From assembly GCA_003151595.1 (NCBI GenBank), contig PLXW01000052.1:100311-164310 (forward strand): a stretch of DNA of 64,000 nt. Reading direction: 5' to 3'. The notes beneath the pieces are model-generated. The model worked only from the letters and a program-made list of their open reading frames with translations. It searched no databases and was not told the DNA's origin. A program made the position numbers and the translations under genes. This DNA comes from Myxococcales bacterium. Lineage in GTDB: Bacteria > Myxococcota > Polyangia > Polyangiales > Polyangiaceae. Shown in pieces: positions 19,033 through 26,591 of the stretch. Position 1 is the first letter of the stretch. Each line of letters opens with the position of its first letter.

Positions 19033-19503
19033 TGCGCTTTCTGCCGCATCATCCAGGGTGAGCTCACAGCTGAGCGCGTCGCGGTCACCGAGTCGTGCCT
19101 CGCGTTTCTCGACACGCGTCCCCTGTTCCACGGGCACGTGCTCGTCGTCCCTCGCTCGCACGTCGAGACGCTGACCGAGCTGGACGCGACCGCGATCGGC
19201 CCCCTCTTCGCGTTCGTCCAACGAATCGCCAGGGGAGTCGAGAGAGGGATGAGCGCGGACGGATCTCTCATCGCGATCAACAATCGCGTGAGCCAGAGCG
19301 TTCCGCATCTGCACGTCCACGTCATTCCGCGAACGAAGAAAGACGGGTTCCACGGGTTCTTCTGGCCGCGCCGTCCTTATGCCAGCGCAGAGGAAGCTCG
19401 CAGCGTCGGCGACGCGATTCGCGCTGCGCTCGAGCCCAGCGTGACGCCCGCGGAGCCCTCTGCGACGGATCGTGATCCGGACGCGCGCCTCACTCGACCG
19501 TGA
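19033..19503 (+). CDS. HIT-family nucleotide hydrolase, start codon unclear
   Basis: The frame encodes a complete HIT fold: CAFCRIIQGELTAERV at the N-terminus (zinc-type CxxC), CLAFLDTRPLFHGHVLVVPR, and the histidine triad HLHVHVIPR. HIT proteins hydrolyse nucleotide phosphoramidates or dinucleotides. There is no ATG, GTG or TTG in frame between a stop at 18928 and the CAFC motif; the first usual start (GTG 19138) would cut off the first third of the domain. The natural start was probably lost when the esterase fragment joined upstream, unless a rare codon (CTG 18994) is used. Its end overlaps a reverse-strand gene remnant. Confidence 0.65.
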   Translation, partial: CAFCRIIQGELTAERVAVTESCLAFLDTRPLFHGHVLVVPRSHVETLTELDATAIGPLFAFVQRIARGVERGMSADGSLIAINNRVSQSVPHLHVHVIPRTKKDGFHGFFWPRRPYASAEEARSVGDAIRAALEPSVTPAEPSATDRDPDARLTRP

Positions 19504-19612
19504 GGTCGTACGTGACGTCGTCGGCGAACGACGGGAACATGTTCGACACGCCCGCTTGGCGCGCGGTGACGTGAACGGTAGCCTTCGTCGGATCGAGAAT
19601 GGTGGCCGACGC
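19490..19612 (-). pseudogene. C-terminal tail of a lost secreted/lipoprotein-like gene
   Basis: The reverse frame reads ATILDPTKATVHVTARQAGV, then SNMFPSFADDVTYDLTVE and a TGA at 19490-19492. The strand-like, polar composition resembles the end of an extracellular beta-domain. Nothing upstream continues it, because the next sequence is a kinase fragment on the other strand. Small size makes this tentative; family not recognised. Confidence 0.4.
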
Positions 19613-19623
19613 CCGCGTCCGAG

Positions 19624-19956
19624 CTGCCGGCGTCGCTCCGGCAGGTGATCTGGAACCTCGTCTCGAACGCGATGAAGTTCACGCCCCCTTCGGGACACGT
19701 CGAGCTCCGTCTGACGAAGTCCGGGCGATACGCGCAGAGAACAACACAGGCGCCAAAGGGGTCACGCTCACCGTCGAGATCCCAGCCACCGTCGAGAGTC
19801 CCTCCCCGGGGCCGGGATCAGGGGCCTCAATTCCCCAACCGACGGACACGGATCTTTCAGTTGCACCTGACGAAGCCGATCGAGATCGACGCGCTGCTCT
19901 CCGCCGTCGCCTCGCTCCGGAAGCTGGCGCGGAAGCCCGCGTCCAAAACGCCTAGG
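19624..19956 (+). pseudogene. Hybrid histidine kinase remnants (HATPase and receiver pieces)
   Basis: In one frame: ELPASLRQVIWNLVSNAMKF followed by TPPSGHVELRL, the N-box of an HATPase_c domain, and then from about 19850 FQLHLTKPIEIDALLSAVASLR, the last helix of a receiver domain. Between them, another frame gives GVTLTVEIPATVE, like the end of an HATPase domain. The order matches a hybrid kinase with most of the ATPase and receiver domains deleted. No start, HisKA or phospho-acceptor remains. Confidence 0.7.
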
Positions 19957-20095
19957 CGTTCACATCTAGGTCACGCCGAATGGCGGCGCAGGTTTCGAGG
20001 GTTCACCCGATCGCGCGGCGCGTCCGAGCGTCTTCGCGCAAGGTCCGCGCAAGAGAAGGGAGCGTTTTCGGCACAGTTCGAGCCGTACAAGGCAA

Positions 20096-21490
20096 TCACC
20101 TCGCGCGAGTAACGACGGACCAGGGGTTCGCCCCGGTCGCGGGCGTGTTGGGCATGGCCGTGAGGGACCCATCGCCACCGATCGAGTATTGCGAGATGTT
20201 GCCCCCTCCGCTGTTCGTCACGTAGGCGTACTTGCCCGTGGAATCGACTGCGATGGTCAGCGGTGACAGCCCAGCCGGGACCGTGGCCCTGGACATGGCC
20301 GAGAGCGCTCCGCTGTTCGCATCGATGTTGAACTGAGAGACGTCGTTGCTGTTCCAGTTCGGCACGTAGGCGTACTTGCCGGAGGGATGGACGGTTATGT
20401 TGAACGGCTGGAGGCCCGCGTTGACCGCGGCTGGCGACATGGGTGAGAGCGCCCCGCTGTTCGAGTCTATCGTGTACTGATAGATGTTCCCATAATCGAA
20501 GCAGGCCACGTATGCGTACTTGCCCGAGGGGTGGATCGTGATCTGGCGCGGGCTCGACCCTGCCTCGACCGAGGCCGGGTTCATGGCGACGAGCGCCCCA
20601 TTCGCGCCGACCGTGTATTGATAGACCACGTAGTCATTTCGCAACGTGGTCACGTACACGTTCCGCCCCGAAAGGGTGACAGCCACGGAAGAAAGCTCGT
20701 CCGTCCCTGCCCCCGGCGAGAGCGGAGCCGACGCGGAGCCGAGCGCTCCCGTCGCGCCGATACTGTACCAAAGGACGTTGCCGTAGTTGCCGGCGATCTG
20801 GTTCACGACGTACGCGTAGGTGCCCGAGGGGTTGATGGCGACGGAGACCGGCTGCGCCCCCGTCCCTGTCGAGATTGTGGCCGGGCTCATCGGCACGAGC
20901 GCGCCACCCGCACCGATCGTGAACTGGGATACGGAGGCACCTGTGACGTCCGGCGTGTAGAGATACTTGCCCGATGGGTCGAGCGTGAGGGTCATCGGCT
21001 CATTGCCCGCCGGGACCGTCGCCGTGAGCATCGGTGTGAGCGCCCCATTCGGGCCGATCGTGTACTGAGAGAGGCTCTGGTCCTGCGAGTTCGTCGCGTA
21101 GGCATAGCCGCCGCTCCACAAGGCGTAGAGGGAGACGCTCGAGGTGGCGAATGTGAACGTCTGCCCCGCCACGTAGGTCGTTCCGGAGCCGTCGGCTTTA
21201 GTCTGCCAGCCCACGAAGTCGTACCCGGTGTAGACGAGGTTGCCCGCGTTCCCGAGGACCGTGACCGTCTGTCCGGCCCCGTAGCAGTTGGAGTCGACCG
21301 GGACGCTGCCGCCGGTGGCTCCGTTACTGTCGTACGTCACCGTGCAGGCGCTTGACGTACCGCCTCCGCCTGCGTCTCCGCCTCCCCCGCCTCCGGCGTC
21401 GCCGCCGCCTCCTCCGCCACCGCTGCTCCCTCCGCTGCACGCCGCTATCGACAGGGCGAGCGCAATCACTGTCCGGATGGTCGTCTTCAT
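20096..21490 (-). CDS. Beta-propeller lipoprotein with Listeria-Bacteroides-type repeat
   Basis: 464 aa from ATG 21490 behind GGGAGCACGAG. Signal peptide with lipobox LSIAAC, then a Gly/Asp linker (GGGGGGGDAGGG), one List-Bact/InlB-B type repeat (CTVTYDSNGATGGSV to SSVSLYALWS, with a CysCys pair), then about seven blades of a lactonase/YVTN-like propeller with PSGKYAYV repeated at the end of each blade and alternation of SQ(Y/F)TI. Such propellers bind ligands or act as surface scaffolds; no enzyme function is visible. The repeats are close in sequence, suggesting recent internal duplication. Confidence 0.88.
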   Translation of the reverse strand: MKTTIRTVIALALSIAACSGGSSGGGGGGGDAGGGGGGDAGGGGTSSACTVTYDSNGATGGSVPVDSNCYGAGQTVTVLGNAGNLVYTGYDFVGWQTKADGSGTTYVAGQTFTFATSSVSLYALWSGGYAYATNSQDQSLSQYTIGPNGALTPMLTATVPAGNEPMTLTLDPSGKYLYTPDVTGASVSQFTIGAGGALVPMSPATISTGTGAQPVSVAINPSGTYAYVVNQIAGNYGNVLWYSIGATGALGSASAPLSPGAGTDELSSVAVTLSGRNVYVTTLRNDYVVYQYTVGANGALVAMNPASVEAGSSPRQITIHPSGKYAYVACFDYGNIYQYTIDSNSGALSPMSPAAVNAGLQPFNITVHPSGKYAYVPNWNSNDVSQFNIDANSGALSAMSRATVPAGLSPLTIAVDSTGKYAYVTNSGGGNISQYSIGGDGSLTAMPNTPATGANPWSVVTRAR

Positions 21491-22044
21491 CTCGTGCTCC
21501 CTCTGGGCCAAAACCGGCAAGGAGCACGAGACGTGCCCGGTGGCTCTCCGCGCGACTTCCTGCGAGAAGTGCGTCGCGAGGCCGGTCGACGTCACGGTCG
21601 CGTGCTTCGAATGCGCCGCGGTGCAACGTCTGCGCGGGAGGCGAAGCTGGCGCGCAGCGTCCGCAACCGCCACCGCGATCTACGGTCTCCGGCGAGCGCG
21701 TGCTCCCGGCGAGTAAGAAATCGTAGCGCTCTCGCGAGATCAAGCGGCGCCGAGAGCGCGATCCCGTAACGTGTGACGGGCGGCACGGGCGACTGGCACT
21801 TTCGCGTGCTCGACCCTCGCCAGGCCCTCAGCCGCTCGAGCAACATGGGGAGCGCGTTCGCCTGTGCCCCCAGCTCGGGAGGAACCGTCTACTGCGCCCG
21901 TCTTACTCCGAGGCGATCACTCGCTCACGGCAAACCTTGCGCGCGTGCGCACCTTCGCGGGTCGGCGGCTCCCGGAGATCGAGCCCTTCGAGCGCACGCG
22001 AGCCGGGCGCCGTCCCTGGCACCACGAATGCTTGGCGACGGGAC
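21491..22044. other. Intergenic stretch without a supported gene
   Basis: Between the divergent propeller lipoprotein and the flavodoxin. All frames here give arginine-rich or short translations with no recognisable domain. It should hold the two promoters; none matches a consensus well enough to place. Confidence 0.5.
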
Positions 22045-22593
22045 ATGAACACACTCGTCGTCTTCTACTCGCGAACCGGAACGACCCGCACCGTCGCGCA
22101 GCGCATCGCTCGAGAGCTCGACGCGGATCTGGAGGAGCTCTCGGAGCCGAAGGATCGCCACGGTCTTCGCGGCTACCTGAGGAGCGGCTTCGACGCCCGC
22201 CTCGATCGCTGGGTCACGCTCGAGGCCCTCGACCGCGATCCGACGAGCTACGATCTCGTCGTCGTCGGTACGCCGGTCTGGGTCTCGAGCCTGTCCGCGC
22301 CCGTGCGCACGTTCCTCGGCAACCACGCGGGGCGTCTGCGCAACGTGGCGTTCTTCGTCACCCAGGGCGGGCGGGGCGACCGTCGCGTCCTCGGGCAGAT
22401 GGCCAGCGTGGTCGGCGCGAAGCCTCGAGCGACGTTGACCCTCACACAGCGCGAGGTCGAGCAGGGGACGATCGCGTCGGCGATCACGTCCTTCGTCGCG
22501 GCGCTCCGCCCGGACGCAAACGGGGTCGCAGTCTCGATGCACGCGTCGGGGTCGCTGGAGACGGAGCTCGGCTCGAGCGAGGCGCGCCCGTGA
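22045..22593 (+). CDS. Flavodoxin-like protein
   Basis: 182 aa starting MNTLVVFYSRTGTTRTVAQR: the SRTGTT phosphate loop of a flavodoxin binds FMN. Further motifs VVVGTPVWVSSLSAPVRTFL and FFVTQGGRGDRRV complete the fold. Such proteins carry electrons or reduce quinones in the cytoplasm. It resembles the flavodoxin family often annotated as flavodoxin/nitric oxide synthase. Partner genes are not evident; the serpin gene converges 80 nt away. Confidence 0.87.
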   Translation: MNTLVVFYSRTGTTRTVAQRIARELDADLEELSEPKDRHGLRGYLRSGFDARLDRWVTLEALDRDPTSYDLVVVGTPVWVSSLSAPVRTFLGNHAGRLRNVAFFVTQGGRGDRRVLGQMASVVGAKPRATLTLTQREVEQGTIASAITSFVAALRPDANGVAVSMHASGSLETELGSSEARP

Positions 22594-22673
22594 CGAGATA
22601 CCTGTGACGCCGCTCTTCGACGAGCGCGTGCGCGCAGCGACTCGCGCAAGCGCGTGTTCGATGCCGCTCGCAT

Positions 22674-23987
22674 TCACGGGGCGACGATCCGACCCGCGAA
22701 CAGGACGCTGTTCGTCGGGATGTCGCGGATGAACACGAAGAAGGGGCGATCGACGTCGACGGTCACGACGTTGACCGGCGCCGCTGTGCCCACGCCGATG
22801 ACGGCAGTGGCCGCCGCGGCCTGCGTCCCGTTCTCGTCGACGCTCAGGAAGGCCTGGTGCAGCACGTCGCCGATCCACACCTTCTCGGAGGTCATGCCCG
22901 CGAAGTCGGCCGCCGTGGGATCGAAGGCGTCGGGCATGCCGAGCTTGCTCAGCTCGGTCTTGAGGCTGATGGTCGCGCCTTTGACCGTGAACTTGGGGAG
23001 CGTCATCGAGATCTGCGCGATCTGCAGCGATGAGAACAGCGATCCCACGAAGGTGCCGTCGAGCGCCGCCTCGACCGTCGTGAACTGCCCCGGGTCGGGC
23101 AGCACGATCACCATCGACGTCTGCCCACCGGCATAGGGGAGCTCGACGGCCTGCCAGCTGGTCCCCTTGGCGTAGTTCCCTTCGAGCCCGGCGTTCATCA
23201 TCGGCACCTCGGCGGTCGACGCATCCAGGTGCGTGAACGTGCCGGGCTTCGTCTGCGCGGCCTGGAACGGCGTCGCCCACCCGGCGTTGAAGTAGATGGC
23301 GTTGACGATCACGAAGCGCGTGTCCGGCGCGATCGAATGGTCGGGGAGCAGCGTCGGGATGAGGTGGTCGGTCTGGTCCGAGACCCAGCCGTTGATCGCG
23401 CCGCGCGCCGTCTCGGGCGCGTTCACGAAGTCGACCGTGCGCAGGCCCGCGCCGTAGTACGTGGCCAGCGTGTCGAGGAACGGCTTCTGGAACGTGAACG
23501 TCTTGTCGCCCCAGAGCGAGTCGATGACGTTGAGCTTGAACGCTTGCCCGTTGTCGCCCGCCTGCCCATGGGCGCGCGAGGCCAGCTCCAGATCGAGCGC
23601 GTCGAACGCCGGGTGAAGCGTGGCCTGCGGTAGCTGAAAGTCGAGCGCCGTGGCCATCTGCGTCGCCGTCGTCGCCTGCGCGCCCGCATACGTCATCGCC
23701 AGCGCGATCGACACGCTGTACGGCGAATAGAAGAGGTTGTCGGCGTCTCTGCCCGCGGCGATCGAGCGGTACATGTTCATCGCGAACGTCGTGTTGCCCG
23801 TGACGAGCGCTTGCGTGTCGGCGGGCGTCACCACGGGCGTGAGGTTGCGCGACAGCGAGGACTGCACGAGCTGGTAGTCCTGCGGCGTGCTCCCTCCTCC
23901 GGAATTGGAGCCGCTGCAGGCCGTGACGGTCAGCGGCGAGAGAGCGACGGCGAGGACGGAGAGACTTCCGAGGATTGAGGTGCGCAT
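22674..23987 (-). CDS. Serpin (serine protease inhibitor) lipoprotein
   Basis: 437 aa. Signal peptide with lipobox LTVTAC, Gly/Ser linker, then a full serpin: NLFYSPYSVSIALAMTYAGA, LWGDKTFTFQKPFLDTLATY, FVIVNAIYFNAGWATPF, and the C-terminal reactive-loop region. The hinge ENGTQAAAATA is of inhibitory type (small residues P12-P9, Thr at P14 and P8). By counting from the hinge, the cleaved bond may fall at VGT|AAP, which would suit elastase-like proteases; this is a prediction. DRPFFVFIRD and VLFAGRIVAP end the fold. Lipid anchoring would place it on the cell envelope, perhaps to protect against own or prey proteases. Confidence 0.92.
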   Translation of the reverse strand: MRTSILGSLSVLAVALSPLTVTACSGSNSGGGSTPQDYQLVQSSLSRNLTPVVTPADTQALVTGNTTFAMNMYRSIAAGRDADNLFYSPYSVSIALAMTYAGAQATTATQMATALDFQLPQATLHPAFDALDLELASRAHGQAGDNGQAFKLNVIDSLWGDKTFTFQKPFLDTLATYYGAGLRTVDFVNAPETARGAINGWVSDQTDHLIPTLLPDHSIAPDTRFVIVNAIYFNAGWATPFQAAQTKPGTFTHLDASTAEVPMMNAGLEGNYAKGTSWQAVELPYAGGQTSMVIVLPDPGQFTTVEAALDGTFVGSLFSSLQIAQISMTLPKFTVKGATISLKTELSKLGMPDAFDPTAADFAGMTSEKVWIGDVLHQAFLSVDENGTQAAAATAVIGVGTAAPVNVVTVDVDRPFFVFIRDIPTNSVLFAGRIVAP

Positions 23988-24062
23988 GATGAAGCGTCGA
24001 TTCGCATGGGCCGTGCCAGCCCTGGCGAGGCTCGGATCCGGTCGAGGAGAACGCGCTCACAA

Positions 24063-24377
24063 TCACGGCAGCCTGTCACTGCCCGGTCCGAACGCCGAAT
24101 ACAGATGAAAGAGCGTGACCCCCGCTTGCCGGCGCTCCGCCTCCTTCAAGCGCGCCACATGCGATCGATAATCGTCGTTGCCACGGGGAGTCAGGATCTC
24201 GAGCGCGAGTCTCCGATCCGACGCCAGATCGGTTTCGTCGATCTCCCTCGCTCTGATGAGGGCCAAGACGACGTGCTGTGCCGCTTCGCCGATCGCCGCC
24301 GTGGGGTCGTGCGGGAGAATCATGGCCTCGATTGCCTTCGCGAGCTTCGTGAGGAGCTCAGGGTGAGCGTTCTTCAT
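24063..24377 (-). CDS. Hypothetical protein
   Basis: 104 aa from ATG 24377 (alternative GTG 24401): KNAHPELLTKLAKAIEAMIL, then AAIGEAAQHVVLALIRAREI, DRRLALEILTPRGNDDYRSH. Codon positions show the usual G/C bias and composition is protein-like and helical, so it is probably real. No family recognised. It lies between the serpin gene (start 23987, same strand) and the divergent PQQ-propeller gene. Confidence 0.55.
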   Translation of the reverse strand: MKNAHPELLTKLAKAIEAMILPHDPTAAIGEAAQHVVLALIRAREIDETDLASDRRLALEILTPRGNDDYRSHVARLKEAERRQAGVTLFHLYSAFGPGSDRLP

Positions 24378-24436
24378 TTGCGACAATGAGAACCTAACCA
24401 CTCCTCGCGTCCTCGCAGGATGGTTATCCAGGTGAC

Positions 24437-25666
24437 GTGGTCCGATGGTGTGCAGCGCTGACTCTCGCGATCGCGGTGACCGCGTGCGTCCCCTCGGAGC
24501 ATTTGGCAGGCTCGTCCTTGCCCTCGCCGCTCGCCCCTGGGAGGGACGAGGACTGGCCGATGTTCCGCGACGATCTCGAGCGTTCGGGATTTGCCGAGGG
24601 CTCCACGGTGGGCCCCGACGTGAGCGTCGCGTGGGAGATCCCTCGCTTCAACGTCACCCGCTACGGCGCGGTGAAGGGCTCCCCGTCTGTCGTGGGGGAC
24701 ATGCTCTTCTGCGGAACCGACACGGGGCGCTTCATCGCCGCGCGCATCGACGACGGGAGCATCGTCTGGCAAGTGCAGCTCACGCCCACTTCGCACGGCA
24801 TCCACGGGTCGCCGGCGATCGTCGGGGACGTCGTGTACATCGGCGCCTACGACGGCACGCTCTACGCGTTCGAGCGGCAGACGGGCCTCCTCATCTGGCG
24901 TCACAAGCGCGGCTACCAGGTTGGCTCGTCGCCCGCGGTCGTGCCCGAGTGGGGCATCGTCTACAGCGCGCACGAGGAGTCGCCGAACGGCGGCGGCGTC
25001 ATCCTCGCGCTCGACGCGCGCACGGGACGGGAGCTCTGGGAGATGCGGACGGACGCGCACCCCCACTCGAGCGTCGCTGTGGACGTCGCGCGCGGGACGG
25101 TGTTCGTCGGCGACAACCTCGGGAACCTGTACGCGAGCGACGCGCGGACGGGCGACCTGCGCTGGAGGCGTCACCTCGATCGCGAGGACGGCAAGGCGGA
25201 CATCAAGACGACGCCGATGGTGATGGCGGATCGTGGCCTCGTCGTCGTCGGCGCCTGGTCCGGCAAGGTGATCGCGCTCCGCGAGGAGACCGGCGACACG
25301 GCGTGGGAGCACGCGACCGGGGGGCGCATCATGGGCTCGACGGCGCGCCTGGCGCGCGATGGGAGCGTCTTCGCGGGATCACCCTCGGGCGATCTCTTCG
25401 CCATCGACGACGCCACGGGCGCGACCAAGTGGACCTTCCACGTCGGCGCGCGAATCATGAGCTCCCCGGCCGTGAGCGGCGATGGGCGGGCCGTCGTCTT
25501 CGGCGCGAGCGACGGGGACATCTACGCCGTGCGCGCGGACACGGGCGAGAAGCTCTGGAGCGTTCACCTCGGAGGGAGCGTGAGCGGCTCGCCGACGCTC
25601 GTGGGGGATCGCATCTACGTGACGAGTCACGGGGGTGGCTTGTGGGCGCTCGTCACGCACGGATAG
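24437..25666 (+). CDS. PQQ-type beta-propeller lipoprotein (BamB-like)
   Basis: 409 aa from GTG 24437. Signal peptide with lipobox AVTAC. Then WPMFRDDLERSGF and repeated propeller blades of the form VVYIGAYDGTLYAFERQTG..LIW, VFVGDNLGNLYASDARTGDLRW, VVVGAWSGKVIALREETGDTAW, VFAGSPSGDLFAIDDATGATKW, VVFGASDGDIYAVRADTGEKLW. These are PQQ-enzyme-type repeats as in BamB and quinoprotein-like scaffolds. There is no dehydrogenase catalytic motif, so a binding or scaffold role at the envelope is more likely. Its end lies against the broken nucleotidyltransferase gene on the other strand. Confidence 0.88.
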   Translation: MVRWCAALTLAIAVTACVPSEHLAGSSLPSPLAPGRDEDWPMFRDDLERSGFAEGSTVGPDVSVAWEIPRFNVTRYGAVKGSPSVVGDMLFCGTDTGRFIAARIDDGSIVWQVQLTPTSHGIHGSPAIVGDVVYIGAYDGTLYAFERQTGLLIWRHKRGYQVGSSPAVVPEWGIVYSAHEESPNGGGVILALDARTGRELWEMRTDAHPHSSVAVDVARGTVFVGDNLGNLYASDARTGDLRWRRHLDREDGKADIKTTPMVMADRGLVVVGAWSGKVIALREETGDTAWEHATGGRIMGSTARLARDGSVFAGSPSGDLFAIDDATGATKWTFHVGARIMSSPAVSGDGRAVVFGASDGDIYAVRADTGEKLWSVHLGGSVSGSPTLVGDRIYVTSHGGGLWALVTHG

Positions 25667-26400
25667 CTTCGACTCGTCGCGCGCGCGCTCGAGTGCCGGA
25701 GCCATCGCGTCCGCCTCGGCGAGGACGTCCGCGAGTCCGACCTCTCCCTTCTTGATCGCGAAGAGACGTTCCCGCAGCGCGCCCTCGACCTCGAACACCG
25801 GCTCCCCCTCGCGGAGCCAGCGCGTCGACACCTTCGCGAGCTTCTCGGCGAGGGCATCGAGAGTGAGCGTCGGCTCCGCGCGCAGCCACTCGAGGACGAC
25901 GCCGCGATGCTCGGCGAGCCGAAGCGCAGCGCCTGACGAATCGCCTTCCCCGCCGCCCAGTACGTCGCGCTTCCGTCCGCGCTGATCAGATCCTCCGGCG
26001 GCACGACCAACCCTTGCGTCCACGCGAACGGCAGCCCGAACACCCCGCGGTGGTCCTCGTCGGACTCGGCATCCGCGAGCCCCCACGCGCGCGAGCCCAC
26101 GGTCGTGTCGAGGACGACGCACGCGTGTAGCGCATCCCACGCATCCGCGCGGCGATGCGCGAACAGAACCTGCCCGACGCGACGCGGAGACAGCTCACCT
26201 CGCGCGTAGCGCACGACGCCGACGCCCACGATGGTGACGTCCAGGTCGTCGCCGTCGATCTTGGTCACGCGTCCGACCGAGCCTTGCGGCACGCGACGCT
26301 CGCCGACGATGCGATCGACGCGCGTGATCACCTCGGTCCCGTGCGGAAGCGGGACGGCGCGCGAGTCGAGCTGCTCGAGGTTACGAAGGCGAAGGTCCAT
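25627..26400 (-). pseudogene. Frameshifted Pol-beta-type nucleotidyltransferase
   Basis: The first part (from ATG 26400) has an SH3-like N-terminal region and the nucleotidyltransferase core VGSRAWGLADAESDEDHRGV (GS and acidic D/E/D residues), then TYWAAGKAIRQALRFGSPSI. At about 25903 the sense moves to another reverse frame: VVLEWLRAEPTLTLDALAEK, VFEVEGALRERLFAIKKGEV, MAPALERARDESKL. The zero frame becomes serine/arginine noise after SPSI and stops at 25627. After ESKL the good frame runs on into the antisense of the PQQ gene, so the 3' end is also lost. Looks like one added base plus a truncated tail; a sequencing error cannot be excluded for the frameshift. Confidence 0.75.
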
Positions 26401-26530
26401 CGCGATGCGCGAGAGCCTACCCGGACGGCGAAAGCGACGCGCGTCGCGGAGACATCGCCGATCGACAAATGCGAATCAAGCAGGGCTTCAGCCCGTCACT
26501 TGCCTCGCCGATGCGAGCCGCGCGCAAAAG

Positions 26531-26563
26531 CGAAACGCCCGGCCTCCTCTCGGATGCCGGGCG
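26531..26563 (-). terminator. Rho-independent terminator of the cytochrome lipoprotein gene
   Basis: Stem CGCCCGGC / GCCGGGCG (8 bp, loop 12 nt), followed on the reverse strand by TTTCGCTTTT. It lies 29 nt beyond the stop of the 1,052-aa cytochrome gene. Confidence 0.75.
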
Positions 26564-26591
26564 TCGCGCGGTCAGAAACGGGCGAAACGGA

